A stretch of DNA of 64,000 nucleotides from Clostridia bacterium (lineage in GTDB: Bacteria; Bacillota; Clostridia; Oscillospirales; Acutalibacteraceae): positions 186,001 through 250,000 of the forward strand of contig JAFQSP010000003.1 in NCBI GenBank assembly GCA_017409475.1, given 5' to 3'. The notes beneath the pieces were generated by a model. The model was not told the DNA's origin. It ran no database searches and was given only the letters and a program-made list of their open reading frames with translations. Shown in pieces: positions 49,298 through 58,202 of this stretch. The stretch's first letter is position 1; the number at the start of each line of letters is the position of its first letter. The translations under genes were made by a program, and so were the position numbers.

Positions 49298-50431
49298 TTG
49301 ACCGAAAAAAGCTATAAGGATATAAATTCATTTTCAAAAAATAAAACAATCTCATTCAAATCTCTTGGCGAAAAAAACAGGAGACGAATGGGATTGTTTA
49401 TTTATTTATTAATAACCGCTGCTATATCTCTTTTGTTTTTAATTTTCGGATACGAAATTGCGGAATATAGCCAGTCTCTTATTGAAACAAAAAGCAACGA
49501 CGATAATGAAATAATCGCAAACGCAACACCTCAAAATTCAGTAGATTTATCTTTTGTTACCGAATGTACAGTTAACATAAGTGTATTCAATGATAAATAT
49601 TTATCGGAGGCAACTGGAGTAATTATATCGGCTGACGGTTATATTGTAACTAATGACCATATATATCAGGATATAAGCAATCCGAAAATATTTGTATTCG
49701 ACTCAAACGGAAAAAAATATGAAGCCGAATTTGTTGCCGGCGACAGTAAATATGACGTATCAGTAATTAAAATTGATACCGATAATCATAAATATTTAAC
49801 CTTTGACGATAATTCTGAATTAAAAAAGGGTGACGAGCTGTTTTCTGTCGGTCGAAACGGGAGTATTACAAAAGGAATAGTTTGTGATTTTTTATTCGAA
49901 GCAAGTGATAAATCAAAATCGGTTAAAATGATAAGAACCGACTGTGCTGTTAATCCCGGAGATAGCGGTGGCCCTGTTGTTTCAGACGGAAAACTGGTTG
50001 CCATTAATTGCAGTAAAACAGTATCCATTGATGTTGAGGGAATGAGCTATCTTTTACCGTCAGATATTGTGAAACGCGCAGTTAATCAGCTTATTAACGA
50101 TAAAAAGATAACCGATAGAGCGCAACTCGGTATATCATATAAATATATTTCACCGGTTTATGCCATTCAAAATAATTCAATTAGCGGAATTAGAATTGAA
50201 ATTATTAATGCTGATAGCGACTTATATGGAAAAAATTTTGATGAAGGCGATGTAATAGTTGCGCTTGACGGTAAAGAAATTACTTCCGAATATATTTTTC
50301 TTGAATGGTTATCAAACCATAGAGCAGGTGACACGGCTGAACTGACCATAAGAAAAATCAATGGTACCGACCGAAAGGTTAATATAACTTTTAATTCTGA
50401 CTCGTCATATTCTTCTTTTTTTGATGAATAA
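49298..50431 (+). CDS. HtrA/DegP-like membrane serine protease with PDZ domain
   Basis: About 377 residues. One N-terminal membrane segment (RRMGLFIYLLITAAISLLFL) anchors it, with the protease outside. The triad is visible: His in VTNDHIYQD, Asp in KYDVSVIKID and Ser in NPGDSGGPVV. A PDZ domain fills the last 110 residues (EGDVIVALDGKEITSE). It may degrade or check misfolded surface proteins. TTG 49298 is preferred because GGAG lies 9 bases upstream; ATG 49289 has none. It follows the two-component genes closely, which may control it. Confidence 0.9.
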   Translation: MTEKSYKDINSFSKNKTISFKSLGEKNRRRMGLFIYLLITAAISLLFLIFGYEIAEYSQSLIETKSNDDNEIIANATPQNSVDLSFVTECTVNISVFNDKYLSEATGVIISADGYIVTNDHIYQDISNPKIFVFDSNGKKYEAEFVAGDSKYDVSVIKIDTDNHKYLTFDDNSELKKGDELFSVGRNGSITKGIVCDFLFEASDKSKSVKMIRTDCAVNPGDSGGPVVSDGKLVAINCSKTVSIDVEGMSYLLPSDIVKRAVNQLINDKKITDRAQLGISYKYISPVYAIQNNSISGIRIEIINADSDLYGKNFDEGDVIVALDGKEITSEYIFLEWLSNHRAGDTAELTIRKINGTDRKVNITFNSDSSYSSFFDE

Positions 50432-50483
50432 AAAGCATCAAACAGTCAAAAATAATAACAACCAAATAAACGGAGGTTAAATT

Positions 50484-50732
50484 ATGTCAAAAATTATAAC
50501 AACAATATTTTTGATGATTACATTACTTGCTATGTTTGCTTCGTGTTCAAGCGGCGGAAACGTTGACGAACCAAATGGTGACATTTCGGCGATGGATTCA
50601 AGCAATAACATCACAAGTTCATCTGTTTCATCAAATAACTCAAACAACGCAATTTCTTCAAACGGCGGTATCATTAGCGGTACCGAAAGCGTTATTAGCA
50701 AGGTTGAAAGCGGAATTAATTCAATGACCTAA
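50484..50732 (+). CDS. Small Ser/Asn-rich lipoprotein
   Basis: An 82-residue protein with lipobox MFASC (Cys 21). The rest is a low-complexity Ser/Asn/Gly stretch without a recognised domain. GGAGG is 8 bases before the ATG. It follows the HtrA gene by 52 bp and ends at a terminator, so it is likely the last gene of that unit. Its role is unknown; it could be a spacer-type surface lipoprotein. Confidence 0.75.
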   Translation: MSKIITTIFLMITLLAMFASCSSGGNVDEPNGDISAMDSSNNITSSSVSSNNSNNAISSNGGIISGTESVISKVESGINSMT

Positions 50733-50735
50733 ATT

Positions 50736-50768
50736 AAAAACAGCGGATTTAATGCCGCTGTTTTTAAT
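50736..50768 (+). terminator. Terminator after the HtrA-lipoprotein genes
   Basis: Stem AAAAACAGCGG / CCGCTGTTTTT with an 8-base loop. Confidence 0.92.
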
Positions 50769-50830
50769 TTTGCTTGAAGAATTGAGTTATATGTAGTAAA
50801 ATATAAATATTAGAATGGGGGATTTTGAAT

Positions 50831-53353
50831 ATGAAATTGCTTGTAATTGACGGAAACAGTTTAATTAACCGAGCTTTTTACGGTGTGCGTCCATTAACAA
50901 CAAAGGATGGACGCTTTACAAACGGTATTTACGGCTTTTTAAATATGATGATGAAATTAACCTCAGAATTCAATCCCGATTCGGTTGCAGTTGCTTTTGA
51001 CCTCAAAGCCCCGACGTTTAGGCATAAAATTTACCCGGAATATAAGGTGGGGAGAAAGGGGATGCCACCCGAACTTGCCGAGCAAATGCCTGTTTTAAAG
51101 GAGCTTCTTACCTTAATGGGTATTAAAATTATTGAAATTGAAGGATACGAGGCCGATGATATAATCGGCACTCTTGCTACAGCTTGTGAAAAAAGCGGTC
51201 ATTTCTGCTATATTGCTACTGGTGACCGCGATTCTTTCCAGCTTGTCAGCGATAACGTAAACGTTTTACTCACCGCAACTGTTATGGGACGTCCCGAAAT
51301 TGTAATATATAATAACGAAAAAATTGCTGAAAAATATAACGGCTTATCGCCACAAAATTTAATCGACGTAAAGGCGCTTATGGGCGACAGCTCGGACAAT
51401 ATCCCGGGTGTTGCAGGTGTTGGTGAAAAGACAGCAGTTTCGCTTATATCAACATTTAAAAATCTCGAAAATTTGTATGAAAATATTGATTCACCCGAAA
51501 TTAAAAACGCCGCACGAAATAAGCTTATTAATGATAAAGAGAAGGCTTTTTTATCACGTGAGCTTGGTACTATTTGCCGTGAGGTACCAATTGATACAGT
51601 TATCGAAAATTACTTAATTCAGCCTCATGACGAGTCAGCACTTGCAGCATTCTTAGCTGATTTGGAACTGTTTAAAATTATTGAGCGCATGGGACTTCAA
51701 AATGTTCGTTCAACTGTTAATAAAAACACAGAAAATAATGAAATTAAGTACGGTAAAATTGAACTAAGCGATATACTTAAAAATGATACATTAAATTTGC
51801 TTTACTATCAAAATTTTATTGTAATTTCAAATAACAATGAATATGCAATTTGCGAATATAATGATGATTTACTATTCAATTTAAAAGATAAGAAATTAAG
51901 GGTTTATGACTCAAAGGAATTTTATCACTTGAATCCTGAATTAAATATCGTATTTGATTGCACTCTTGCGGCATATTTGCTTAATCCATCAGCAAGCAGC
52001 TATAATTTAACGCGCCTCTTTGATGAATATAAAATTTCTGATATTTCTGTTTCGGATATAGAAGCAGAGAATGTAGGTATTAGATTTGCGATATTATGTG
52101 AGACCTTGTATCGTGAAATTGAAGAAAATGAACAAATGCATTTATTAAACGATATTGAAATTCCGCTTGCAAAAGTTCTTGCTGATATGGAAAATGCGGG
52201 ATTTATGATTGACGTTGATGGAATTCGTGAATATGATAAACAGCTTGAACAAAAAATAGAAGAACTTAAAAACCAAATTTTTTCTCTTGTTGGATATGAG
52301 TTCAATCTCAATTCGCCCATTCAGCTTGGAGTCGCATTGTTTGAAAAATTAGAGCTTCCTACGGGCAAAAAGACCAAAAAAGGCTATTCAACAAGCGCAG
52401 AGGTGCTCGAAAATTTACGCGATAAACATCCTGCCGTAAATTATTTATTGGAATACCGTCAGTTATCTAAGCTAAAATCAACCTATTGTGACGGACTTTT
52501 AAAGGTTGTATGCGATGATAACCGAATTTACAGCACATTTAATCAAACAGAAACACGCACAGGGCGAATTAGCTCAACCGAACCTAATTTGCAAAATATT
52601 CCCGTTAAAACACAGTACGGAAGCCTTTTTAGACAGTATTTTGTCGCTCCTGAGGGAAAGGTTCTTTGCGATGCCGATTATTCTCAGATTGAGCTTCGTG
52701 TTCTTGCTCATATTGCTGACGATAAAGCAATGAAGGAAGCATTTAATAACGATATCGACATTCACCGCTTAACCGCATCATCGGCCTTTTCGGTTCCTGT
52801 AGATGAGGTAACCTCGGCTATGCGTTCAGCCGCAAAAGCTGTTAATTTCGGCATTGTTTACGGTATCGGCGCATTCTCGCTTGCAAAGGATATTAAGGTA
52901 TCCTTCGGTGAAGCTAAGCAGTATATTGATAATTATATGTCCACCTATACGGGTGTAGCTGAATATATGAAAAAGGTTGTTGAGGATGCAACCGAATCAG
53001 GATATGTAAAAACGCTGTTTAATCGAAGAAGATATGTTTCGGAATTAAAGGCTTCTAATGCCATCCAACGTGGATTCGGTGAAAGAATTGCTCGAAATGC
53101 ACCAATTCAAGGAACAGCCGCCGATATTATCAAGATAGCTATGATTAGGGTTTATAATCGACTTAAAGCAGAGCTGCCTAATGCACGACTGATTTTACAG
53201 GTTCACGACGAGCTCATTGTTGAAGCTGATATTGCCGATGCAAATAAAGCATCATCGATTTTAAAAGAAGAAATGGAAGGCGCATTCAATCTTTCCGTTC
53301 CACTTACTGCTGATGTCAACATTGGTTCAACATGGCTGGAGGCAAAGGGCTGA
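50831..53353 (+). CDS. polA: DNA polymerase I, 3'-5' exonuclease inactive
   Basis: An 840-residue enzyme for repair and Okazaki fragment processing. The 5'-3' exonuclease covers about 1-290 (KLLVIDGNSLINRAFYGV; DDIIGTLA; GDSSDNIPGV). The middle domain, about 300-430, keeps FDCTLAAYLLNPS but has no DXE metal motif, so proofreading is probably lost, as in Bacillus Pol I. The polymerase domain has RTGRISSTEPNLQNIP, DADYSQIELRVLAH, the O-helix in RSAAKAVNFGIVYG and LQVHDELIVEA. ATG 50831 is used, with GGGGGA upstream; a TTG lies two codons before. Confidence 0.95.
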   Translation: MKLLVIDGNSLINRAFYGVRPLTTKDGRFTNGIYGFLNMMMKLTSEFNPDSVAVAFDLKAPTFRHKIYPEYKVGRKGMPPELAEQMPVLKELLTLMGIKIIEIEGYEADDIIGTLATACEKSGHFCYIATGDRDSFQLVSDNVNVLLTATVMGRPEIVIYNNEKIAEKYNGLSPQNLIDVKALMGDSSDNIPGVAGVGEKTAVSLISTFKNLENLYENIDSPEIKNAARNKLINDKEKAFLSRELGTICREVPIDTVIENYLIQPHDESALAAFLADLELFKIIERMGLQNVRSTVNKNTENNEIKYGKIELSDILKNDTLNLLYYQNFIVISNNNEYAICEYNDDLLFNLKDKKLRVYDSKEFYHLNPELNIVFDCTLAAYLLNPSASSYNLTRLFDEYKISDISVSDIEAENVGIRFAILCETLYREIEENEQMHLLNDIEIPLAKVLADMENAGFMIDVDGIREYDKQLEQKIEELKNQIFSLVGYEFNLNSPIQLGVALFEKLELPTGKKTKKGYSTSAEVLENLRDKHPAVNYLLEYRQLSKLKSTYCDGLLKVVCDDNRIYSTFNQTETRTGRISSTEPNLQNIPVKTQYGSLFRQYFVAPEGKVLCDADYSQIELRVLAHIADDKAMKEAFNNDIDIHRLTASSAFSVPVDEVTSAMRSAAKAVNFGIVYGIGAFSLAKDIKVSFGEAKQYIDNYMSTYTGVAEYMKKVVEDATESGYVKTLFNRRRYVSELKASNAIQRGFGERIARNAPIQGTAADIIKIAMIRVYNRLKAELPNARLILQVHDELIVEADIADANKASSILKEEMEGAFNLSVPLTADVNIGSTWLEAKG

Positions 53354-53796
53354 TGATTGAGATTTTTAAAGCAGATGAATGTTTAACTTCTAAATTAACG
53401 GCTTTTTCAAACCAATTTTTTGATGAAAAATGGTCAGAATCATCATTTTCGAATGAAATTAAAAAGCCGAATTCAGCCGTTTTTTGCGCATTTTACGATA
53501 ATGAAATTGTTGGCGTTGCATGTGTTGAAAATCAATTCGGAGACGGGTATTTGCATAACATTGCTGTTGATGACGAATATAGACGGCAGGGAATAGCAAA
53601 ATGGCTTATGGATAAATGCTGCGAATTTCTGCTATCAAACGGAGTTGAAAAGATTTTTTTAGAGGTTAGAAAATCTAATACAAATGCACTTAATTTATAT
53701 AAAAAATGCGGTTTTGAAACGGTGAGTATTAGAAAAGGGTTTTATGCTAACCCGACCGAAGATGCCTATTCAATGGTTTTGGAGATGAAAAAATGA
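53353..53796 (+). CDS. rimI: Ribosomal protein alanine N-acetyltransferase RimI
   Basis: A 147-residue GNAT acetyltransferase. The acetyl-CoA motif is LHNIAVDDEYRRQGIAKWLM, followed by SNTNALNLYKKCGFE. RimI acetylates the N-terminus of S18 in other bacteria. Its start overlaps the polA stop (TGATG) and its stop overlaps tsaD (ATGA). The rimI-tsaD pairing, common in bacteria, supports the name. Confidence 0.88.
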   Translation: MIEIFKADECLTSKLTAFSNQFFDEKWSESSFSNEIKKPNSAVFCAFYDNEIVGVACVENQFGDGYLHNIAVDDEYRRQGIAKWLMDKCCEFLLSNGVEKIFLEVRKSNTNALNLYKKCGFETVSIRKGFYANPTEDAYSMVLEMKK

Positions 53797-54806
53797 AGAT
53801 ATTAGCTATTGAGAGTTCATGTGACGAAACTGCTGTCGCAGTTACTGATGAGCGTCATATAATTTCAAGCATAGTTGCAACTCAAATTGAGGAACATAAG
53901 CTCTATGGCGGTGTAGTACCTGAAATTGCATCACGTAGACATTCTGAATCAATTGTATCTGTTGTCAACGAAGCACTTAGTACAGCTAATTGTGAGCTTG
54001 GCGATATTGATGCAATTGCAGTTACTTATGCACCGGGGTTGATTGGCTCATTACTTGTAGGAGTAAATTTTGCAAAAGGACTCGCCTTATCAACAGGAAA
54101 ACCGATTATACCGGTACACCATCTGCGTTCACATATTGCGGCTAATTATATTGATAATGTTGATTTAAAGCCGCCTTTTCTTTGCCTTGTAGTTTCCGGC
54201 GGTCATAGCCATATTGTCGAGGTAAAGGATTATACCGACTATTCGATTATTGGACATACCCACGATGATGCGGCTGGAGAATGCTTTGACAAAGCAGCAA
54301 GAGCGCTTGGAATGCCTTATCCGGGCGGTGTCCATCTTGATAAAATAGCCGATAGTGGAAACCCTGATTTATTTAAATTACCTTATCCAAAAATTGACGG
54401 TTGCCCTTATGATTTTAGCTTTTCGGGGCTTAAAACGGCGGTAATTAACGCTATTCATAATGCTGAACAAAAAGGGGAGAAGGTCAATTCAGCTGACGTT
54501 GCAGCAGCACTTAGACAACGTGTTTGTGATATGCTTATTTCGTCAACGTTAAAAGCGGCTGAGGATTTAGGATATCAAACTGTTGTTATGTCGGGCGGTG
54601 TATCGGCAAACTCAGAGCTTAGAAAACGTATGAGCGACGAATGCAAAAAACGTGGTATAACGCTTTATTACCCCGAACTCAAATATTGCGGAGATAATGC
54701 TGCAATGGTCGGCGTTCAGGCTTATTATGAGCATATTTCGGGCAATATTGCGGGCGCTGACCTTAATGCCTTTGCTACAATGCCGATTGATGTACTAAAT
54801 TACTAA
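53793..54806 (+). CDS. tsaD: tRNA N6-adenosine threonylcarbamoyltransferase TsaD
   Basis: A 337-residue ASKHA-fold enzyme that, with TsaB and TsaE, puts threonylcarbamoyl on A37 of tRNAs reading ANN codons. ILAIESSCDETAVAV at the start, the metal-binding HHLRSHI (VHHLRSHIAAN), SGGHSHIVEV and GGVSANSELR are characteristic. Length is normal. tsaB and tsaE are not in the window. Confidence 0.96.
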   Translation: MKILAIESSCDETAVAVTDERHIISSIVATQIEEHKLYGGVVPEIASRRHSESIVSVVNEALSTANCELGDIDAIAVTYAPGLIGSLLVGVNFAKGLALSTGKPIIPVHHLRSHIAANYIDNVDLKPPFLCLVVSGGHSHIVEVKDYTDYSIIGHTHDDAAGECFDKAARALGMPYPGGVHLDKIADSGNPDLFKLPYPKIDGCPYDFSFSGLKTAVINAIHNAEQKGEKVNSADVAAALRQRVCDMLISSTLKAAEDLGYQTVVMSGGVSANSELRKRMSDECKKRGITLYYPELKYCGDNAAMVGVQAYYEHISGNIAGADLNAFATMPIDVLNY

Positions 54807-54847
54807 TTTGTTTAATAAAATTTTAACAAATTTATGAGAAAAATGTG

Positions 54848-54876
54848 TTGCTAATTGACTTAAAAATTGATATACT
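54848..54876 (+). promoter_or_regulatory. Probable promoter of pckG
   Basis: -35 TTGCTA (54848-54853), 17-bp spacer, -10 TATACT (54871-54876). A second reading, TTGACT (54855-54860) with TATAAA (54876-54881), has a short 15-bp spacer. The leader is about 65 bases. Confidence 0.55.
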
Positions 54877-54948
54877 ATAAAAGGCGAAAATTGGTATATA
54901 TTTATTTATCAATAAAACAAGTTTATTATATATGGAAGGAAGCTGAAT

Positions 54949-56727
54949 ATGACCAACAATAAAACTGTTTTAAAATGGATTGACGAAATTAAAAATTTAG
55001 TTAATCCTAATGAAGTTGTATGGATAGACGGCAGCAAGGAACAGATCGAAGATCTTCGCAAGCAGGCTGTTGCTACCGGTGAACTTTTTAAACTCAATCA
55101 GGAGCTTTTACCCGATTGCTATCTTCACAGAACAAAGGAAAATGACGTAGCTCGTGTTGAGGATCGTACATTTATCTGTACAACTGATAAAGAGGATGCT
55201 GGTCCTACAAATAACTGGTATGACCCTAAGGAAATGTATACAAAGCTTTACGATATTGCTCGTAACAGCTATACAGGTAAAACTATGTATATCATTCCTT
55301 TTTCAATGGGCCCGATCGGTTCACCTCTTGCAAAAATCGGTATTGAAATCACCGATTCAATCTATGTTGTTCTTAACATGGTTATCATGACAAGAGTTGA
55401 TAAAAAGGTTCTCGAGGTGCTTGGCGACAGCAATGACTGGGTTCGTTGCTTCCACTCAAGATGTGATATCGATCCTGAAAAACGCTATATCTGCCAGTTC
55501 CCTGAAGATAATACAATCATTTCGGTTAACTCAGGTTACGGCGGAAACGTTCTCCTTGGTAAGAAGTGCTTCGCTCTTCGTATTGCATCATACCAGGGTT
55601 GGAAAGAGGGCTGGATGGCTGAGCATATGCTCATTCTCGGTCTCGAAAATCCGAAGGGTGAGGTTAAATACGTTGCAGCTGCTTTCCCGTCAGCTTGCGG
55701 TAAGACCAACCTCGCAATGCTTATTCCTCCCGAATACTTACGCGAAAAGGGATATAAGATTTGGACAGTTGGCGACGATATTTCATGGATGAGAATAGGT
55801 GAGGACGGTCGCCTTTACGCTATTAACCCCGAGAATGGTTTCTTCGGCGTTGCTCCCGGAACTAACGAAAAGTCCAATTTCAACGCTCTTGAATCAACAA
55901 AGAAGGGCACAATCTTTACCAACGTTGCTCTTGATTTAAATGATAATACAGTATGGTGGGAAGGACTTAACAAGAATCTTCCCGAAAACGCTCTTGATTG
56001 GAAGGGTAACAAGTGGGATCCTTCAAAGTTTGACAAGACTGACAAGTCAACCTGCGCTGCTCACCCGAATTCAAGATTTACTGCACCGGCAGCTAACTGC
56101 CCCTGCATTTCATCTGAATTTGATAAGGGTGCCGGTGTTCCGATTTCAGCTATTATCTTTGGCGGACGAAGAGCAAAGTGCGCACCTCTCGTATATCAGT
56201 CAAAGAGCTGGGAAAACGGTGTATTCATCGGTTCTGCAATGGCATCTGAAACAACAGCTGCTGCTGCAGGTGCAGTTGGTGTAGTTCGTCGTGACCCGAT
56301 GGCTATGCTCCCGTTCTGCGGCTATCATATGGCTGATTACTTCCAGCATTGGCTCGATATGGGTAAAAAGCTTGGAGACAAAGCACCCAAAATCTTCAAC
56401 GTAAACTGGTTCCGTACCGACGACGAAGGAAACTTCATTTGGCCGGGATTTGGCGATAATATGCGCGTTCTTAACTGGATTATCGACCGTTGCGAAGGAA
56501 AGGCCGACGCTACCGAAACCGCTATCGGTTATATTCCGAAGCCCGAAGATATCGACCTTACCAATCTCGATATGGATATCGAAACACTTAAGGATATTCT
56601 TACCGTTGATAAGGATGTTTGGGAAAAGGAAGTTGAGGAAATCGAAAAGCATTACGAAAAATTCGGTGATAAGCTTCCTGCTGAACTTCGCAATCAGCTC
56701 GAAACCCTCAAAAACAATCTTAAATAA
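54949..56727 (+). CDS. pckG: Phosphoenolpyruvate carboxykinase (GTP)
   Basis: A 592-residue enzyme interconverting oxaloacetate and phosphoenolpyruvate with GTP. The kinase P-loop with the reactive Cys is FPSACGKTNLAM; VGDDISWMR is the metal site and NPENGFFGVAPGTN another conserved block. Length and motifs mark the GTP family, not the ATP family. In fermenting Clostridia it often works in the CO2-fixing direction toward oxaloacetate. GGAAGG is 7 bases before the ATG. Codon use is strongly biased toward highly expressed genes compared with neighbours. Single-gene unit with its own terminator. Confidence 0.95.
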   Translation: MTNNKTVLKWIDEIKNLVNPNEVVWIDGSKEQIEDLRKQAVATGELFKLNQELLPDCYLHRTKENDVARVEDRTFICTTDKEDAGPTNNWYDPKEMYTKLYDIARNSYTGKTMYIIPFSMGPIGSPLAKIGIEITDSIYVVLNMVIMTRVDKKVLEVLGDSNDWVRCFHSRCDIDPEKRYICQFPEDNTIISVNSGYGGNVLLGKKCFALRIASYQGWKEGWMAEHMLILGLENPKGEVKYVAAAFPSACGKTNLAMLIPPEYLREKGYKIWTVGDDISWMRIGEDGRLYAINPENGFFGVAPGTNEKSNFNALESTKKGTIFTNVALDLNDNTVWWEGLNKNLPENALDWKGNKWDPSKFDKTDKSTCAAHPNSRFTAPAANCPCISSEFDKGAGVPISAIIFGGRRAKCAPLVYQSKSWENGVFIGSAMASETTAAAAGAVGVVRRDPMAMLPFCGYHMADYFQHWLDMGKKLGDKAPKIFNVNWFRTDDEGNFIWPGFGDNMRVLNWIIDRCEGKADATETAIGYIPKPEDIDLTNLDMDIETLKDILTVDKDVWEKEVEEIEKHYEKFGDKLPAELRNQLETLKNNLK

Positions 56728-56743
56728 TTTAATCGAATTAACA

Positions 56744-56782
56744 AAAAAGTCAGTCCCGAATATTTTCGGGACTGACTTTAAG
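56744..56782 (+). terminator. Terminator of pckG
   Basis: Stem AAAGTCAGTCCCGAA / TTCGGGACTGACTTT around TATT. Confidence 0.9.
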
Positions 56783-56801
56783 TTAAATTTAATATAAGTA
56801 A

Positions 56802-56878
56802 CCGCCCGTGGCGCAGTTGGATAACGCAGTAGATTCCGATTCTAAAGATCAGGGGTTCGAATCCCTTCGGGCGGGCCA
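56802..56878 (+). tRNA. tRNA-Arg (anticodon CCG)
   Basis: 77 bases including CCA. The acceptor stem CCGCCCG pairs with CGGGCGG, the anticodon loop reads TTCCGAT, and the T arm is AGGGG-TTCGAAT-CCCTT. The first pair of the anticodon stem is G-A. The gene should read the CGG codon. Confidence 0.94.
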
Positions 56879-56919
56879 AAAACCGACATTCTCGAAATAA
56901 TGAGAATGTCGGTTTTTTT
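56879..56919. terminator. Terminator after tRNA-Arg
   Basis: Stem AACCGACATTCTC / GAGAATGTCGGTT with an 8-base loop and a T7 tract. It can also end the recombinase transcript on the minus strand. Confidence 0.92.
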
Positions 56920-56942
56920 ATAAATCAATAGGAAAGAGGGGG

Positions 56943-57935
56943 TTAATCCTTTTCTTTTTTCGGTTTCGCGTTTGCGAGGGGATTTGCTTCAACAGCATTT
57001 TTGATTTGTTCATTAGATAGATGTGTATAAATTTGCGTTGTACCAAGATTTTCGTGTCCTAAAATATCCTTTAAAACACGAATGTCAACGTTACCGTATT
57101 GATACATAAGTGTTGCGGCAGTATGTCTCAATTTATGAGTTGAGTATCCCTGACCTCCAAGACCAATTCGTTCCAAATTGGAATACACAATATGCTGAAC
57201 GGTTTTGTTACTAATTCGCTTCTTTAAACGGCTTAAAAACAGTGCTTTTTTATGGTCGTTTGGTACGTCGTCAACCGGTCTTATCTTTAAATATTCATTT
57301 ATTGCGTTTAAGCAAGCATCATTCAAATATACAATTCGTTCTTTATTACCTTTACCTACAACTCGAACTGTATTATCGGTTCGAATATCGTTCAAATTTA
57401 GCCCGCAAAGCTCGGATAGACGGAATCCACAGTTCAAAAACAGCGTCAAAATGCAGTAATCACGCTCTTTATATTCACCGGTAACACCGTTCAAAAGCTC
57501 TAAACTTTGCTCTAAAGTAAGATATTTAGGTAATGATTTTTTCGATTTTGGCAATTCAAGCTGTGCCATCGGATTAATTTCCAATAAATGACATTTATTT
57601 GTCAAATAGCCAAAAAACGAACGCAAGGAGGAGCATTTACGTGCACGGGTTTTTTCTGAATTATCTCGTTCATTTTTACAAAAAACGAGGAATTCATAGC
57701 CGTCGGTTAACGAAATTGTTCGAATAAAATCAATATCAATATCACTGAGATCAATTTTTTCAAAATCAATTCCAGTATCTACTAATCGGCGCTTTACCTT
57801 TAAAAAACGAAAGAATGTGCGAAGATCGGTAAAGTATTCATTAACTGTAGCTGACGAGCGTGATTTAATAGTTTGTAAATATGTAACATAATCACGTAGC
57901 ACAGTTGGAAGCTGAGAAAACTCTAAATAATCCAT
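56943..57935 (-). CDS. Tyrosine recombinase, XerC-like
   Basis: A 330-residue recombinase. An N-terminal core-binding domain is followed by the catalytic domain with Arg in NCGFRLSEL, HKLRHTAATLM (His-X-X-Arg), LGHENLGTTQ and the Tyr of TQIYTHL. It is longer than XerD of this window and contains an extra loop (residues 75-95). It may be the XerC partner for dif recombination. Its place beside tRNA-Arg recalls integrases, but no element genes or duplicated tRNA end were seen. GGGGGTG stands before the ATG. The 57936-58169 gap holds a possible minus-strand promoter (TTGTCA, 18 bp, GATACT) and nothing else I recognise. Confidence 0.88.
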   Translation of the reverse strand: MDYLEFSQLPTVLRDYVTYLQTIKSRSSATVNEYFTDLRTFFRFLKVKRRLVDTGIDFEKIDLSDIDIDFIRTISLTDGYEFLVFCKNERDNSEKTRARKCSSLRSFFGYLTNKCHLLEINPMAQLELPKSKKSLPKYLTLEQSLELLNGVTGEYKERDYCILTLFLNCGFRLSELCGLNLNDIRTDNTVRVVGKGNKERIVYLNDACLNAINEYLKIRPVDDVPNDHKKALFLSRLKKRISNKTVQHIVYSNLERIGLGGQGYSTHKLRHTAATLMYQYGNVDIRVLKDILGHENLGTTQIYTHLSNEQIKNAVEANPLANAKPKKEKD

Positions 57936-58169
57936 TAATTAAAAACACCCCCATAAATCGAATAGGAATTATTAAAACGATGCAAGTATCACTTAAAATA
58001 AACTGATTTGACAAAGAAACTTGCCAAAAGGTCTATTTATATAAAATTTCACCTTTTCAACTCCCCTCAATTATACAAAATATTCATTTTGTATAATTTA
58101 GTATATATTTTTAAGGATATACCCTTTTTTTCTTTCTTTTATAATAATATCACATTTTTAATAATAATA

Positions 58170-58193
58170 AAAGACCGGATTTTACCGGTCTTT
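58170..58193 (-). terminator. Terminator of tyrS
   Basis: Minus strand: stem AAAGACCGG / CCGGTCTTT with a 6-base loop, then TTATTATTATT. Confidence 0.88.
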
Positions 58194-58202
58194 AAATTAT
58201 CT

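Noticed and set aside
56802..57935. Integrated mobile element at tRNA-Arg, with the adjacent recombinase as integrase
   Set aside because: No duplicated tRNA end, no excision or cargo genes; the next genes are housekeeping (tyrS, recN). XerC-like function is more likely.
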